The notes: generated by a model not told the origin, from the letters alone. Shown: positions 43,218 through 52,201, numbered from the stretch's first letter. The stretch: 64,000 nt of DNA from UBA2093 sp044340485 (GCA_044340485.1 JBIITN010000007.1:1-64000); one strand, 5' to 3'. Program-made: numbers and translations.

Positions 43218-43685
43218 ATGGCAAGTAAGCGCTCTCAGATCGAGATGACACCGGAAGAAATCGCAACGTTCCTCGATGGGCGACATGTAATGAACATCGC
43301 CACCAACGGCCACAACGGATACCCACATGTTGTTGCAATGTGGTACGCGATGATTGGAAGCTCTCCCGCATTTTGGACTTTCGGGAAATCTCAAAAAATG
43401 GCGAACTTGGCACGTGACCATCGCATTACTGCACTAGTCGAAGATGGAGACCAATACAACGAACTTCGGGGCGTTGAGCTTCAAGGCACGACGCGCATCG
43501 TCACCGACATTGACGAGATTGTCGACATCGCTGCAAAGGTTGCGGTTCGTTACAACGGGCCAGCTGCAGCAAGCGAGCAAGGTATGGCATTTATTCGCAA
43601 ACAAGCCGAGAAACGAGTGGGTGTCATGATTGATGTAGAAAACATTGTCAGTTGGGACCACACCAAATTAGGAGGAAAGTACTAA
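43218..43685 (+). CDS. PPOX-fold (pyridoxamine 5'-phosphate oxidase-like) flavin/F420-binding protein
   Basis: A 155-residue split beta-barrel protein. RHVMNIATNGHNGYPHVVAMWYA is the family's N-terminal strand pair, followed by FWTFGKSQKMANLARDHRITALVEDG and a C-terminal VENIVSWDHTKLGG. Members in actinobacteria bind FMN or F420 and reduce diverse substrates. It overlaps the following dienelactone hydrolase start by one base (TAATG), so the two are co-translated. Cofactor preference is not resolved. Confidence 0.88.
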   Translation: MASKRSQIEMTPEEIATFLDGRHVMNIATNGHNGYPHVVAMWYAMIGSSPAFWTFGKSQKMANLARDHRITALVEDGDQYNELRGVELQGTTRIVTDIDEIVDIAAKVAVRYNGPAAASEQGMAFIRKQAEKRVGVMIDVENIVSWDHTKLGGKY

Positions 43686-44353
43686 TGGGCGAGATGATCG
43701 AATTCGCAAGCAACGGCGGCAAAGCAACTGGTTATGTTGCTGGCACATCGGGCCCCGGTGTGATTGTGATTCAAGAATGGTGGGGTCTAGTGCCACACAT
43801 TAAAGAAGTGGCAGATCGTTTTGCTGCTGCTGGCTACGTTGCGCTTGCTCCCGATTTGTATCGCGGTGAATCAAGCACGGAACCAGACGGTGCAGGAAAA
43901 TTGATGATGGGGCTCAATCTCACCCAGGCTGCAAAAGACATGAGTGGTGCCGTCGATGAACTTATTCGGCGCTCTGGACGCAACAAAGTAGGTGTTGTTG
44001 GATTTTGTATGGGCGGCGGTTTAACGCTCGCGCTTGCGTGTCAACGCCCCGATGCTGTTGCGGCGGCCGCGCCGTTTTATGGCGTCGTTCCATGGCCCAG
44101 CGCACAGCCTGACTGGGACAAGTTGACAGCAGTTGTTGAGGGCCATTATGCCGAACATGATGATTTTGCATCGCCAGAGATGTCACGAGCGCTAGAAGCT
44201 GACCTTGTCTCGCGAGGAAAGAACGCAAAGATTCACGTGTATCCCACAACGCATCATGCGTTTTTCAATGACACACGGTCTGATGTGTTTGATGCAGCTG
44301 CTGCACAGACGGCGTGGGAGCGCACACTCGCATTGTTTGCGGCGAATCTGTAG
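43685..44353 (+). CDS. dienelactone hydrolase family protein
   Basis: A 222-residue alpha/beta hydrolase. The nucleophile Cys108 lies in GFCMGGG, the acid Asp159/160 in AEHDDFAS, and the His in the TTHHAFFND segment near residue 190. These give the Cys-Asp-His triad of dienelactone hydrolases. IQEWWGLVPHIKEVADRFAAAGYVALAPDLYRG is the family N-terminal signature. Substrates of many members are unknown despite the name. AGGAGG upstream supports the ATG at 43685. Confidence 0.92.
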   Translation: MGEMIEFASNGGKATGYVAGTSGPGVIVIQEWWGLVPHIKEVADRFAAAGYVALAPDLYRGESSTEPDGAGKLMMGLNLTQAAKDMSGAVDELIRRSGRNKVGVVGFCMGGGLTLALACQRPDAVAAAAPFYGVVPWPSAQPDWDKLTAVVEGHYAEHDDFASPEMSRALEADLVSRGKNAKIHVYPTTHHAFFNDTRSDVFDAAAAQTAWERTLALFAANL

Positions 44354-44359
44354 CTACAG
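44348..44359. terminator. short palindrome at a convergent gene junction
   Basis: CTGTAGCTACAG, a perfect 12-bp palindrome, spans the stop codon of the dienelactone hydrolase gene in the 11-bp gap to the convergent lyase gene. It could form a small hairpin in either transcript. There is no U-tract, so a terminator role is only a possibility. Confidence 0.25.
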
Positions 44360-44364
44360 AGTCG

Positions 44365-45231
44365 CTATTGCATTGACGCGATCGAATCAGCAATTGCTAA
44401 GGCTCTACGTGCATTGTCCACGTGCAGGTTCTCGATCATCCGTCCATCAAGTTGTACGACACCTTTTCCAAGTGCGAGTGCTTCGTCAAAAGCAGCGATC
44501 ACTCGGCGAGCGTGTTCCACTTCGGCTTCAGATGGTGCCCACACATCATTTGCGATAGCAACCTGGTCGGGGTGAATCAGAGTCTTGCCGTCAAATCCCA
44601 TCTGTGCACCTTGTTCGCATTCTGCGCGAAACCCGTCAGCGTTCTTGATGTCGTTGTACACGCCATCAAGAATTGGTTTTCCAGCCTCGCGTGCTGCAAG
44701 AAGTGCGGTGGCAAGATGCGGCACGAGCGGATGGCGGCCGGGTAATTGAGCGGCGCGTAATTCTTTGGCGAGGTCATTTGTGCCCATCACTAACACTGCA
44801 ACGCGCGGATGGCCGGCAATAGCGCGCACATCAAAAATTGCAGCTGGTGTTTCCACCATTGCCCAAATTCCCACCGATGACGGTGCACCAGCAGCATCCA
44901 GTTGTCGCGATACTTCGTTCAAAGTGGCGACGTCATTTACTTTTGGAATAACAACAGCAGAGATACTGGCTGTGGCAGCGGCTGCGATGTCGTGTTGACC
45001 CCACGGCGTATCGAGGCCATTGCAACGAATGGTTACTTCGCGTCGGCCGTAGGCGCCCGAATTAGCAGCAGCCACAGCGTTTTCACGCGCCTGATCTTTT
45101 GCATCGGGAGATACAGCATCTTCAAGGTCAAAGATCAAAGCATCAGACGAAATGCTCTTTGCTTTTTCAAGTGCGCGCTCGTTTGCCGCTGGCATATAAA
45201 GAACAGAGCGGCGTGGGCGAAGTTCAGTCAT
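44365..45231 (-). CDS. CitE-like HpcH/HpaI-family acyl-CoA lyase or thioesterase
   Basis: A 288-residue TIM-barrel enzyme of the CitE/malyl-CoA lyase family. RSVLYMPAANERALEKA starts the barrel, and LIFDLEDAVSP carries the Mg-binding Glu-Asp. AMVETPAAIFDVRAIAG, MGTNDLAKE and FDGKTLIHPDQV complete the family set. With the longer lyase 65 bp upstream on the same strand, it is placed like Mcl2, the malyl-CoA thioesterase that partners Mcl1 in the ethylmalonyl-CoA pathway of Rhodobacter. Citramalyl-CoA lyase is the main alternative. Confidence 0.85.
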   Translation of the reverse strand: MTELRPRRSVLYMPAANERALEKAKSISSDALIFDLEDAVSPDAKDQARENAVAAANSGAYGRREVTIRCNGLDTPWGQHDIAAAATASISAVVIPKVNDVATLNEVSRQLDAAGAPSSVGIWAMVETPAAIFDVRAIAGHPRVAVLVMGTNDLAKELRAAQLPGRHPLVPHLATALLAAREAGKPILDGVYNDIKNADGFRAECEQGAQMGFDGKTLIHPDQVAIANDVWAPSEAEVEHARRVIAAFDEALALGKGVVQLDGRMIENLHVDNARRALAIADSIASMQ

Positions 45232-45296
45232 TGTGTATTCCTTTGTTGATGCATGTCAATAATGTCGATGCAGTTCAATAATTTACGCAAGTGGTG

Positions 45297-46346
45297 TTAG
45301 AAACCGTAGGCCTGCGCAAGGTGTGGGTCGCGAGCCGAAAGTTGACGTGCAAGTTCAACAACAACTTTGCATTGCTTTACCGACGCGTCATCTTCCATCT
45401 TGCCGTCGAGCATGATGGCGCCAGTGCCGTCTCCCATTGCTTCGATAACGCGTTGTGCTTGGCGTACATCTTCTGGACGTGGGCTAAAGACACGCTTGGC
45501 GATTTCGATCTGCACGGGATGAAGGCTCCATGCACCAACGCATCCGAGCAAGTACGCGTTGCGGAACTGATCTTCACAGGCAACAGTGTCTTTGATGTCG
45601 CCAAACGGCCCGTAGAACGGAAAGATGCCGTGAGTGACACAGGCATCCACCATGCGGGCGATGGTGTAGTGCCACAGGTCTTGTTGGAATGTGTCGCGTG
45701 GCGCTTCGATGTCGTCGCCGTCTGGATCGCGGCGAACGATGTAGTCAGGGTGGCCGCCACCAACGCGGGTGGTCTTCATGCGTCGGTTGGCTGCGAGGTC
45801 AGCTGGGCCAAGAGACAGGCCCTGCATGCGCGGTGATGCACCGCAGATCTCTTCAACGTTTGCAACACCACGAGCAGTTTCCAAAATGGCATGCACCAAG
45901 ATCGGGCGCGACAATTTTGCGCGTGCTTCAAGTTGGGCAAGCAGTCGATCGACGTAGTGGATATCTTCAGGGCCTTCCACTTTTGGCACCATGATCACGT
46001 CAACTTTTTCACCAGCTTTGGTGACGATTTCTGTGACATCGTCGAGGAACCACGGGGAGTCAAGGCTGTTCACACGGGTCCACAACTGGGTTGTTCCCAT
46101 GTCGAGAGTGGTGGCGACCTTGATGAATCCGGCGCGAGCGTTTTCTTTTTCGCTCATTGGGATCGCGTCTTCCAAGTTCCCGAGCAAAATGTCGACGTTT
46201 GGAATGGTCTCGGGCAACTTCGCCACCATCTTTTCAATCTGTGGTGGGAAGAAGTGGATCACACGACTTGGGCGGAAGGGAATCTCACGCACTGGCTCGG
46301 GAGCACCGGCAGCGAGGGGCTTGAAGAAATCACGGGCTGAACGCAC
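45297..46346 (-). CDS. L-malyl-CoA / beta-methylmalyl-CoA lyase-like enzyme
   Basis: A 349-residue HpcH/HpaI-family lyase. SRVIHFFPPQIEKM begins the domain; LLGNLEDAIP holds the acidic metal ligands. ILETARGVANVEEICGASPRMQGLSLGPADLAANR and CVGAWSLHPVQIEIAKRVFSP are typical of Mcl1-type enzymes that split beta-methylmalyl-CoA and malyl-CoA. GTG at 46346 is chosen because related proteins begin VRSARDFFKPLAAGAPEP; the frame stays open upstream into the divergent HAD gene. Its neighbours (methylsuccinyl-CoA dehydrogenase-like, MaoC hydratase) support this assignment. Confidence 0.85.
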   Translation of the reverse strand: MRSARDFFKPLAAGAPEPVREIPFRPSRVIHFFPPQIEKMVAKLPETIPNVDILLGNLEDAIPMSEKENARAGFIKVATTLDMGTTQLWTRVNSLDSPWFLDDVTEIVTKAGEKVDVIMVPKVEGPEDIHYVDRLLAQLEARAKLSRPILVHAILETARGVANVEEICGASPRMQGLSLGPADLAANRRMKTTRVGGGHPDYIVRRDPDGDDIEAPRDTFQQDLWHYTIARMVDACVTHGIFPFYGPFGDIKDTVACEDQFRNAYLLGCVGAWSLHPVQIEIAKRVFSPRPEDVRQAQRVIEAMGDGTGAIMLDGKMEDDASVKQCKVVVELARQLSARDPHLAQAYGF

Positions 46347-46438
46347 GGCTCTTAGCGTAGGGGCAACAACGCATTGTGAGAAAAGCCGCACGAACTGCGG
46401 CACGAACCGCAATGGGGATCCCCGTAGCCTTGCCAGCA

Positions 46439-47116
46439 ATGACAAGAGATTTTGACGCAGTGCTATTTGATGCAGGGGGAGTATTGGTGGTGCCAGACCC
46501 AACCGTTTTGGCTCCACTTTTGTCTTTTTACGGAGCCACGACTGATCTCTCTACGTATATCCGTGCGCACTACCGCGCCATGGCGGCGAAGTCAGAGCAT
46601 CAATCAGATGAAAGCGACTGGTCGAAATACAACGATGCATATGTTGAGGTTGTTGGAGTTGCTCAACATCACCGGCAAGAAGCTTCATACGTTCTCAACC
46701 GCACACGTTCTGCGCATTTGTGGCGTTATCGATTGCCCGGCTCGCGTGAGACCTTGCAGGCGTTGCATGACGTCGGCGTTCCTATTGGGATCGTGAGCAA
46801 CGCCACGGGACAAATTGAACAAATTCTTGGGCACGCTGGCGTGTGTCAAGTTGGCCCTGGAGATCACGCACCAGTGCGTTGCATTGTCGACAGCCACATT
46901 GTGGGTGTCGCAAAGCCAGACCCACGGATCTTTGATTACGCACTGCCTCACTTTGAAGGAATCGATAGACAACGCATTGCATACGTTGGTGACTCGTTGG
47001 TGATGGATGTTGGGGGATCACGAGCCGCAGGCCTACGCCCAATTCTTCTTGATCCCTTTAATGACGCATCACATCATGATGTAGAGCGCATTGCGTCTTT
47101 AGAGCAATTGCTGTAA
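46439..47116 (+). CDS. HAD-superfamily hydrolase
   Basis: A 225-residue haloacid dehalogenase-fold protein. Motif I is LFDAGGVL, with the nucleophile Asp but Gly at the +2 position where phosphatases usually have Asp. Motif II is GIVSNATG, the Lys is in VAKPDPRIFDY, and motif IV is YVGDSLVMDVGGS. The missing general acid also occurs in other FDxGGV-type HAD proteins, so it is not proof of inactivity. ATG 46439 is selected because the fold starts at once. It is convergent with the dehydrogenase gene with no gap. Confidence 0.88.
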   Translation: MTRDFDAVLFDAGGVLVVPDPTVLAPLLSFYGATTDLSTYIRAHYRAMAAKSEHQSDESDWSKYNDAYVEVVGVAQHHRQEASYVLNRTRSAHLWRYRLPGSRETLQALHDVGVPIGIVSNATGQIEQILGHAGVCQVGPGDHAPVRCIVDSHIVGVAKPDPRIFDYALPHFEGIDRQRIAYVGDSLVMDVGGSRAAGLRPILLDPFNDASHHDVERIASLEQLL

Positions 47117-48721
47117 TTACGCGGACTGGTCAACCAGTTTGCGCGCAATGACTTTGAGACACAGCGTTTCGTCTGCGCCTTCAAAGATCGACAAGACTCG
47201 CGCATCTACATAGAGGCGACTCACGCTGTATTCCTCTGCGTAGCCGTAGCCGCCGTGGATTTGGAGTGCCTCGCGGGTGACCCACTCGGCTGCTTTACAC
47301 ACGTATGCCTTCACCATGCTGGCTTCCATCGCACCTTCGCCTTTACCCATCAGACGAGCAACTTGGTATGCGAATTGGCGTGATGCCTGAATCAACACTG
47401 CCATGCGTCCGAGCTTCACGCGTGTGAGTTCGTATTCGGCAATGTTCTTGCCAAACGCAGCGCGGTTGTTGGCGTAGTCGACAGCAGATTCGTACGCGGC
47501 TTGCATTACTCCTACTGCACGCGCAGCAGTCTGTAAACGACCGTTTTCGAATCCTTCCATCTGCAAGTAGAAACCTTTGCCGAGACCATCACGTCCGCCA
47601 ATGAGGTGTGTTTCTGGTACCCACCAGTTTTCGATGGCGATTTCGTACGAGTGCATGCCTCGGTAACCAATGGTGTCGATTGGACGACCTTCCATCTTTC
47701 CGCCGTTGTCTTGGGTAAAGACAAAACCGTGTCCATCTGCAATTGGCTTCGGCACGATGAACAAACTAAGACCACGGTGAGTCTTTGAACGGTCGGGATC
47801 GGTGCGTGCGAGCAACATGAGAACGTTGGCACGGGCACCGAATGTGCACCATGTCTTTACACCGTTAATGACCCAGCCCTCTTCGCCGTTTGGACCTTTT
47901 CCTTCTACTGCGGTTGTCTTTAAGTTTGCGACGTCACTTCCGTAGTCGGGTTCGGTGACTGCAACAGCTGCCATTACTTCTGTGGTTGCCAACTTTGGAA
48001 GCCACTCGTGTTTTTGTTCTTCTGTTCCACCCTTGACGAGTGCGCGTGTGAGAATTTCGGGACGTGTGATCAGTGATCCACCAATACCAAGCGATGCACG
48101 AGACAATTCCTCGGTTGCCACAACTGATGCGAGATACTCGCCTTCGCCACCTTCGCTAAATCCGCCGTATTCAGACGGAACACTCAGTCCGAATGCACCA
48201 ATTTCAGCAAGTCCGCTGATGATTTCTTCTGGGACATCTTCGTTGTAACGGTGAACATGTTCTGCTTTGGGTGCAACAACTTTGTTTGCAAATGAACGGA
48301 ATGTGTCCTGCACCATTTCGAAGTCATCATCGAGGTGGCGTGGTCCTGCCATATCAGCAAGCGATGCCAAGAACTCGGGTGCGCGGAATCTTTCGACAAA
48401 CTCATCTGCCATTGATAACTGCGATGCTTTTAGGCCCCACAATTTTTCGCGGCCAACAAGACGTGTTACAAAGTCATGGACCATGTCGGCGGTGAAAGCA
48501 CATGTGATTTGTGCTTCTTGATCGCCTTTTGCACCGTAGTCAAGAAGTGATGCAGCGGTTTCAACAGCTGCTGACACGTGTGCGATGTCGTATGCAAGTA
48601 CTTGCTGCACATCGGGGCCACCATTGGCTTTCAACGTCGCAACTGCGGTATTCACCATGTCGCGGGTGGTGCTGATGACTGTGGCTGCGGTCTGCAACTC
48701 GGAAGAGAACGTGGTCGTCAT
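47117..48721 (-). CDS. mcd: methylsuccinyl-CoA dehydrogenase-like acyl-CoA dehydrogenase
   Basis: A 534-residue acyl-CoA dehydrogenase with an extra N-terminal helical region of about 130 residues before the core, as in methylsuccinyl-CoA dehydrogenase (Mcd, about 550 residues). Core markers are AVTEPDYGSDVANLKTTA, NGVKTWCTFGARANVLMLLARTDPD, ENGRLQTAARAVGVMQAAYE and the catalytic Glu in SIFEGADET. The GVKTWCTF and EGADET segments are ones I associate with Mcd. It would oxidise (2S)-methylsuccinyl-CoA to mesaconyl-CoA, one step before the MaoC hydratase and lyase encoded nearby. Symbol is by similarity from memory. Confidence 0.85.
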   Translation of the reverse strand: MTTTFSSELQTAATVISTTRDMVNTAVATLKANGGPDVQQVLAYDIAHVSAAVETAASLLDYGAKGDQEAQITCAFTADMVHDFVTRLVGREKLWGLKASQLSMADEFVERFRAPEFLASLADMAGPRHLDDDFEMVQDTFRSFANKVVAPKAEHVHRYNEDVPEEIISGLAEIGAFGLSVPSEYGGFSEGGEGEYLASVVATEELSRASLGIGGSLITRPEILTRALVKGGTEEQKHEWLPKLATTEVMAAVAVTEPDYGSDVANLKTTAVEGKGPNGEEGWVINGVKTWCTFGARANVLMLLARTDPDRSKTHRGLSLFIVPKPIADGHGFVFTQDNGGKMEGRPIDTIGYRGMHSYEIAIENWWVPETHLIGGRDGLGKGFYLQMEGFENGRLQTAARAVGVMQAAYESAVDYANNRAAFGKNIAEYELTRVKLGRMAVLIQASRQFAYQVARLMGKGEGAMEASMVKAYVCKAAEWVTREALQIHGGYGYAEEYSVSRLYVDARVLSIFEGADETLCLKVIARKLVDQSA

Positions 48722-48740
48722 GGTGTCCTACTCTATTGGG

Positions 48741-49922
48741 GTGAAGAAACGAAGTCCCTTTCTCAAGCGGGGACTCAAGGTCATGTTGGCCTTGGGGGCC
48801 ATCTACTTCTTCGTCTTTCCACTCATCCCCGGTTTCAACCGCGCCCTCAAAGATTTAAGCCAAGTACAGCCCGGGCTGCTGGTGGTGGGTCTGGCTCTTC
48901 AGGCGGCTGCACTGCTGTCGTACTCACTGTTGACACACGGCACACTCGAAGAAATGGGCCAACATGTCTCTGTGATGCGCATGTGGCGCATTCAGTTGTC
49001 CACCCGAGCTCTTGGCAACATCATGCCCGCGGGCAGTGCGGCAAGCTCGGCGCTCGGATTTCGACTCCTCACCATGAGTGGAGTGTCGCGTCCTGACGCG
49101 GCGTTTGCTCTTGCAACTGCCGGAATCGGATCAGCGGTGATTCTAAATTTCATTTTGTGGATCGGGCTGATCATCTCTATTCCGAACCGAGGTGTGAACC
49201 CGATTTATGGAGCCGCCGCAGTCGTTGGCGTCATCTTGATGGCGTTTGCAGGATTCATCGCATTCGGGTTGATGGAAGGTCAAGGTCGCTCAAAGCGAGT
49301 GGTGTATCGCATCGCAAAACGTTTTCGATTCAATGGTGACAACGCAGTGCAGACCTTGGAGCATCTCGCAGTGCGCATCGAAAGTTTGTTGAAAGAACGA
49401 GCGCTGCTTCGTCGTGTCATTCTCTGGGCGACGTTGAACTGGGTGTTTGATGCATTGTCTCTGTGGGTTTTCATTAGAGCATTTGGTGGAACACTGCAAG
49501 CAGATGCGCTGATTGTTGCATTCGGCATCGCAAATATCTTGTCGTTTATTCCTATTACCCCTGGTGGCCTTGGGATTGTCGAAGGTGTCTACATCCCAAT
49601 GCTGGTGGGATTTGGATTGACGCGCTCCACTGCAACCGTGGCGGTGTTGTCATACCGTGTCGCACAGTATTGGTTGCCAATCATCGTGGGTTGGGTGTGT
49701 TACTTGTCGCTTCGTGTCGGCCCGTTCTCGATTGACCGACGCAAGCGACTGAAGCCATTGCCGTCTGTCGCTGTCTTACAGGCCGAGCGAGGTTTGTCGC
49801 GCGCTGAATGGGTTGAACAATTTGCGCCTCGTGATCGCACGGGGCAATTCACCATGCCCACACTGCGGCCAGACGATCTCGAGTTCACAGAAGACGACAC
49901 CGGTGGTACGCCAACACCGTGA
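48741..49922 (+). CDS. UPF0104/flippase-like (YbhN/LPG-synthase TM domain) membrane protein
   Basis: About 393 residues with roughly eight membrane helices. It shows the family marker SFIPITPGGLGIVEGVYIPMLVGFGL and an earlier NIMPAGSAASSALGFRLL. These belong to the lysylphosphatidylglycerol-synthetase TM/UPF0104 group, thought to move or modify lipids. No C-terminal aminoacyl-transfer domain follows; the tail (about 330-393) is soluble and charged. GTG 48741 is chosen; ATG 48720 would overlap the start of the divergent dehydrogenase gene. Function unproven. Confidence 0.85.
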   Translation: MKKRSPFLKRGLKVMLALGAIYFFVFPLIPGFNRALKDLSQVQPGLLVVGLALQAAALLSYSLLTHGTLEEMGQHVSVMRMWRIQLSTRALGNIMPAGSAASSALGFRLLTMSGVSRPDAAFALATAGIGSAVILNFILWIGLIISIPNRGVNPIYGAAAVVGVILMAFAGFIAFGLMEGQGRSKRVVYRIAKRFRFNGDNAVQTLEHLAVRIESLLKERALLRRVILWATLNWVFDALSLWVFIRAFGGTLQADALIVAFGIANILSFIPITPGGLGIVEGVYIPMLVGFGLTRSTATVAVLSYRVAQYWLPIIVGWVCYLSLRVGPFSIDRRKRLKPLPSVAVLQAERGLSRAEWVEQFAPRDRTGQFTMPTLRPDDLEFTEDDTGGTPTP

Positions 49923-49936
49923 GTAGCGTGTGAGCC

Positions 49937-50452
49937 ATGACAAGTCACGAACGCCCCTTTGGTCGGTATCTGGAAGATTTCACAATTGGCGACATCTATC
50001 GTCACTGGCCAGGAAAGACCATCACAGAGTACGACGATCATCTCTTTTGCATGATCACAATGAACCATCACCCGCTTCATACAAATGATTGGTTCGCAAA
50101 AGAAAGCGTGCAAGGTCGCAATGTTGTCGTTGGCAACCTGGTGTACTCGCTCGTTCTTGGTATGAGCGTGCCAGATGTCAGTGGTGCCGCTATCGCAAAC
50201 CTTGAAGTGGAAACACTCCAACACAAATTTCCCACCTTTCACGGCGACACGATTCATGCTGAAACACATGTGCTTGATGTGCAAGAGAGCAAATCAAAAA
50301 ACGATCGAGGGATCGTCACAGTTGAGACCAAAGGATTCAACCAAGACGGCAAGGAAGTGTGTTATTTCAAGCGCCGTGTAATGGTGTGGAAGCGCGAGTT
50401 TGCCCCACAACGTCGTCGTCCGTACGACGGCCAGGACGTGTGGGCCGAATAA
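49937..50452 (+). CDS. MaoC-family hydratase (possible mesaconyl-CoA hydratase)
   Basis: A 171-residue single hot-dog MaoC dehydratase. The active-site segment EYDDHLFCMITMNHHPLHTND holds the His and Asn, although the usual GDxNPxH reads MNHHPLH. QGRNVVVGNLVYSLVLGMS is the overhanging helix. Such half-length MaoC proteins occur in actinobacterial ethylmalonyl-CoA gene sets, in contrast to the double-length Mch of Rhodobacter. Its position near an Mcd-like dehydrogenase and methylmalyl-CoA lyase-like genes makes hydration of mesaconyl-CoA the leading hypothesis. Its last 13 bp overlap mutY. Confidence 0.82.
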   Translation: MTSHERPFGRYLEDFTIGDIYRHWPGKTITEYDDHLFCMITMNHHPLHTNDWFAKESVQGRNVVVGNLVYSLVLGMSVPDVSGAAIANLEVETLQHKFPTFHGDTIHAETHVLDVQESKSKNDRGIVTVETKGFNQDGKEVCYFKRRVMVWKREFAPQRRRPYDGQDVWAE

Positions 50453-51330
50453 AAAACTCAGATCGCATCACCGCTGCGCTATTGCAGTGGGGAAGTAGTG
50501 AGTTGCGCGATCTCCCGTGGCGTCGTGCGAGCGACCCATGGCATGTGCTGGTGTCTGAGGTGATGTTGCAGCAGACATCTGTCGCACGAGTTCTACCAAA
50601 GTTCGAATTCTTCATTGAGGCCTACCCAACCCCGCACGCTCTCGCCACCTCATCGCTTGGCGAAGCGTTGAGTCTGTGGCAAGGCCTCGGTTATCCGCGG
50701 CGTTGTCGAAATCTTCGAGATGCCGCCATCGTGATTGCGGATACTCACGATGGTGATGTGCCCGACCAACTTGAGGCGTTGCTGGCATTGCCCGGTGTCG
50801 GACCATACACAGCGCGTGCTGTACTTGCGTTTGCATACCGGCGCGATGTCGCGGTTGTGGATGTCAATGTGTCGCGCGTGTTTTCGCGCCTGCGTGGTGA
50901 ACCAATGACAGCAAAGCAATTGCAAGACATGGCAGATGCTTTGGTTCCGCTGGGGCTGTCGTGGGAATGGAATCAGGTATTGATGGAACTCGGTGGCAGG
51001 GTATGCACCGCGCGTTCACCTCGTTGCACGGAGTGTCCAATTCGCAAGTGGTGCACTTTTATGAAATCAAAAAACGATATTGATCCTGCATCTTTGTCGG
51101 CTGGGGCTAGTAAGCCACAACCACGTTTCGAAGGATCGGATCGTCAACTTCGCGGTGCAGTGTTACGTATTGTGCTCGATACATCGCACAAGAACAGAAG
51201 CCACACAATGGACGACATTTTGTTGCACTTTCCAGACTCCGAGCAACGAATCCGAGTGGAAAAGATAATGATTGATTTAGTAGATGAAGGGTTGCTTGTA
51301 CGTCGCGGGCAAAAAATTAGCGCGCCGTAG
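50440..51330 (+). CDS. mutY: A/G-specific adenine glycosylase
   Basis: A 296-residue glycosylase that removes adenine mispaired with 8-oxoguanine. Catalytic Glu40 lies in SEVMLQQTSVARV and Asp141 in VVDVNVSRV, with the helix-hairpin-helix LPGVGPYTARAVLAF between. The [4Fe-4S] ligands are Cys189, Cys196, Cys199 and Cys205 (C-x6-C-x2-C-x5-C). The C-terminal region (about 225-296) is a short winged-helix-like domain instead of a full NUDIX-like one, as in other actinobacterial MutY. GTG 50440, overlapping the MaoC stop and preceded by CAGGA, is chosen. The 3' end overlaps a convergent gene by 14 bp. Confidence 0.94.
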   Translation: MGRIKNSDRITAALLQWGSSELRDLPWRRASDPWHVLVSEVMLQQTSVARVLPKFEFFIEAYPTPHALATSSLGEALSLWQGLGYPRRCRNLRDAAIVIADTHDGDVPDQLEALLALPGVGPYTARAVLAFAYRRDVAVVDVNVSRVFSRLRGEPMTAKQLQDMADALVPLGLSWEWNQVLMELGGRVCTARSPRCTECPIRKWCTFMKSKNDIDPASLSAGASKPQPRFEGSDRQLRGAVLRIVLDTSHKNRSHTMDDILLHFPDSEQRIRVEKIMIDLVDEGLLVRRGQKISAP

Positions 51331-52201
51331 TTAACCAGTCGACGATCAGTCGGTTAACAACAGCTGGTTGTTCTAATTGCAGGAAATGTCCGGCGTCTTT
51401 CACGATCTGCATTTTGAGCGCTGGGTACATTTCATGTGCCATGCGTGCAACTTCCACTCCGATACATCCGTCATCTTCGCCATGAAGGTACAGCGTCGGC
51501 TGTGTCGGTGGGTGTGCTGCAGCTGCCGCTTGAATCGCGTCATAGCGCGGATCTTTTTTGCCCGCTCCTAACGTGGCACGGTAGTAACCGAGTGCTGCTT
51601 CTACATGTTCAGGCGACGACATGCAATCTTTAGCGTGTTGGACGTCTTCTTTGTTTCGGTAATGCGGCGACCAGTCGCGCCAAATCATGTCGACAAACGC
51701 AAGATCATTTGCGGGCACGACAATATCGGCAAGTGGATGCTGGAAAAAGAACATGTACCAACTGCGCTTTAATTGCTCGAGGTTGGTCATAAATGCCATT
51801 CCCATGGCAGCTCCTGGTGGAACTGCCATGCCCACAACTTTCTTCCAGCGTTGTGGTTGATCGACCGCGGCACCGTATGCACTCGGCGCTCCCCAGTCAT
51901 GGCCGATGATCACAGCGTTGTTGTCGGCCCCAAGAACTTCGTGCAAAACATTTGCATCGTGTGACAACGCGCCAGTTTGATACAGGCCATCGGGAGCAAC
52001 GGTGGTGGGGGCATACCCGCGTGTAAATGGGGCAACTGCCCGAAATCCGCCATTCGCTAGTGCTGGCAAAAGATGTCTCCAGGTGTGGGCGCTATCGGGA
52101 AATCCATGAAGGCACAGAGCCAAGGGTCCACTGCCGCATTCGAGGTACGTCATCGTCATGTCGTTCACAGTGGCGGTTGAGACTGAAATCTTCGGTTCCA
52201 T
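51317..52201 (-). CDS. alpha/beta hydrolase, epoxide-hydrolase-like
   Basis: A 294-residue alpha/beta hydrolase. HGFPDSAHTW provides the oxyanion loop, nucleophile Asp102 lies in GHDWGAPSAYG, and the C-terminal His is in DAGHFLQLEQP. An Asp nucleophile in HDWG is typical of epoxide hydrolases and haloalkane dehalogenases; FPDS in the HGxP motif favours the former. A cap domain is present between residues about 130 and 215. ATG 52201 is chosen over an upstream in-frame ATG. It overlaps mutY at its 3' end. Confidence 0.88.
   Translation of the reverse strand: MEPKISVSTATVNDMTMTYLECGSGPLALCLHGFPDSAHTWRHLLPALANGGFRAVAPFTRGYAPTTVAPDGLYQTGALSHDANVLHEVLGADNNAVIIGHDWGAPSAYGAAVDQPQRWKKVVGMAVPPGAAMGMAFMTNLEQLKRSWYMFFFQHPLADIVVPANDLAFVDMIWRDWSPHYRNKEDVQHAKDCMSSPEHVEAALGYYRATLGAGKKDPRYDAIQAAAAAHPPTQPTLYLHGEDDGCIGVEVARMAHEMYPALKMQIVKDAGHFLQLEQPAVVNRLIVDWLTTAR

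Noticed and set aside
46439..46500. HAD hydrolase as a pseudogene because the +2 Asp is missing
   Set aside because: Other HAD proteins with FDxGGV in motif I also lack it, and all other motifs and the full length are intact.
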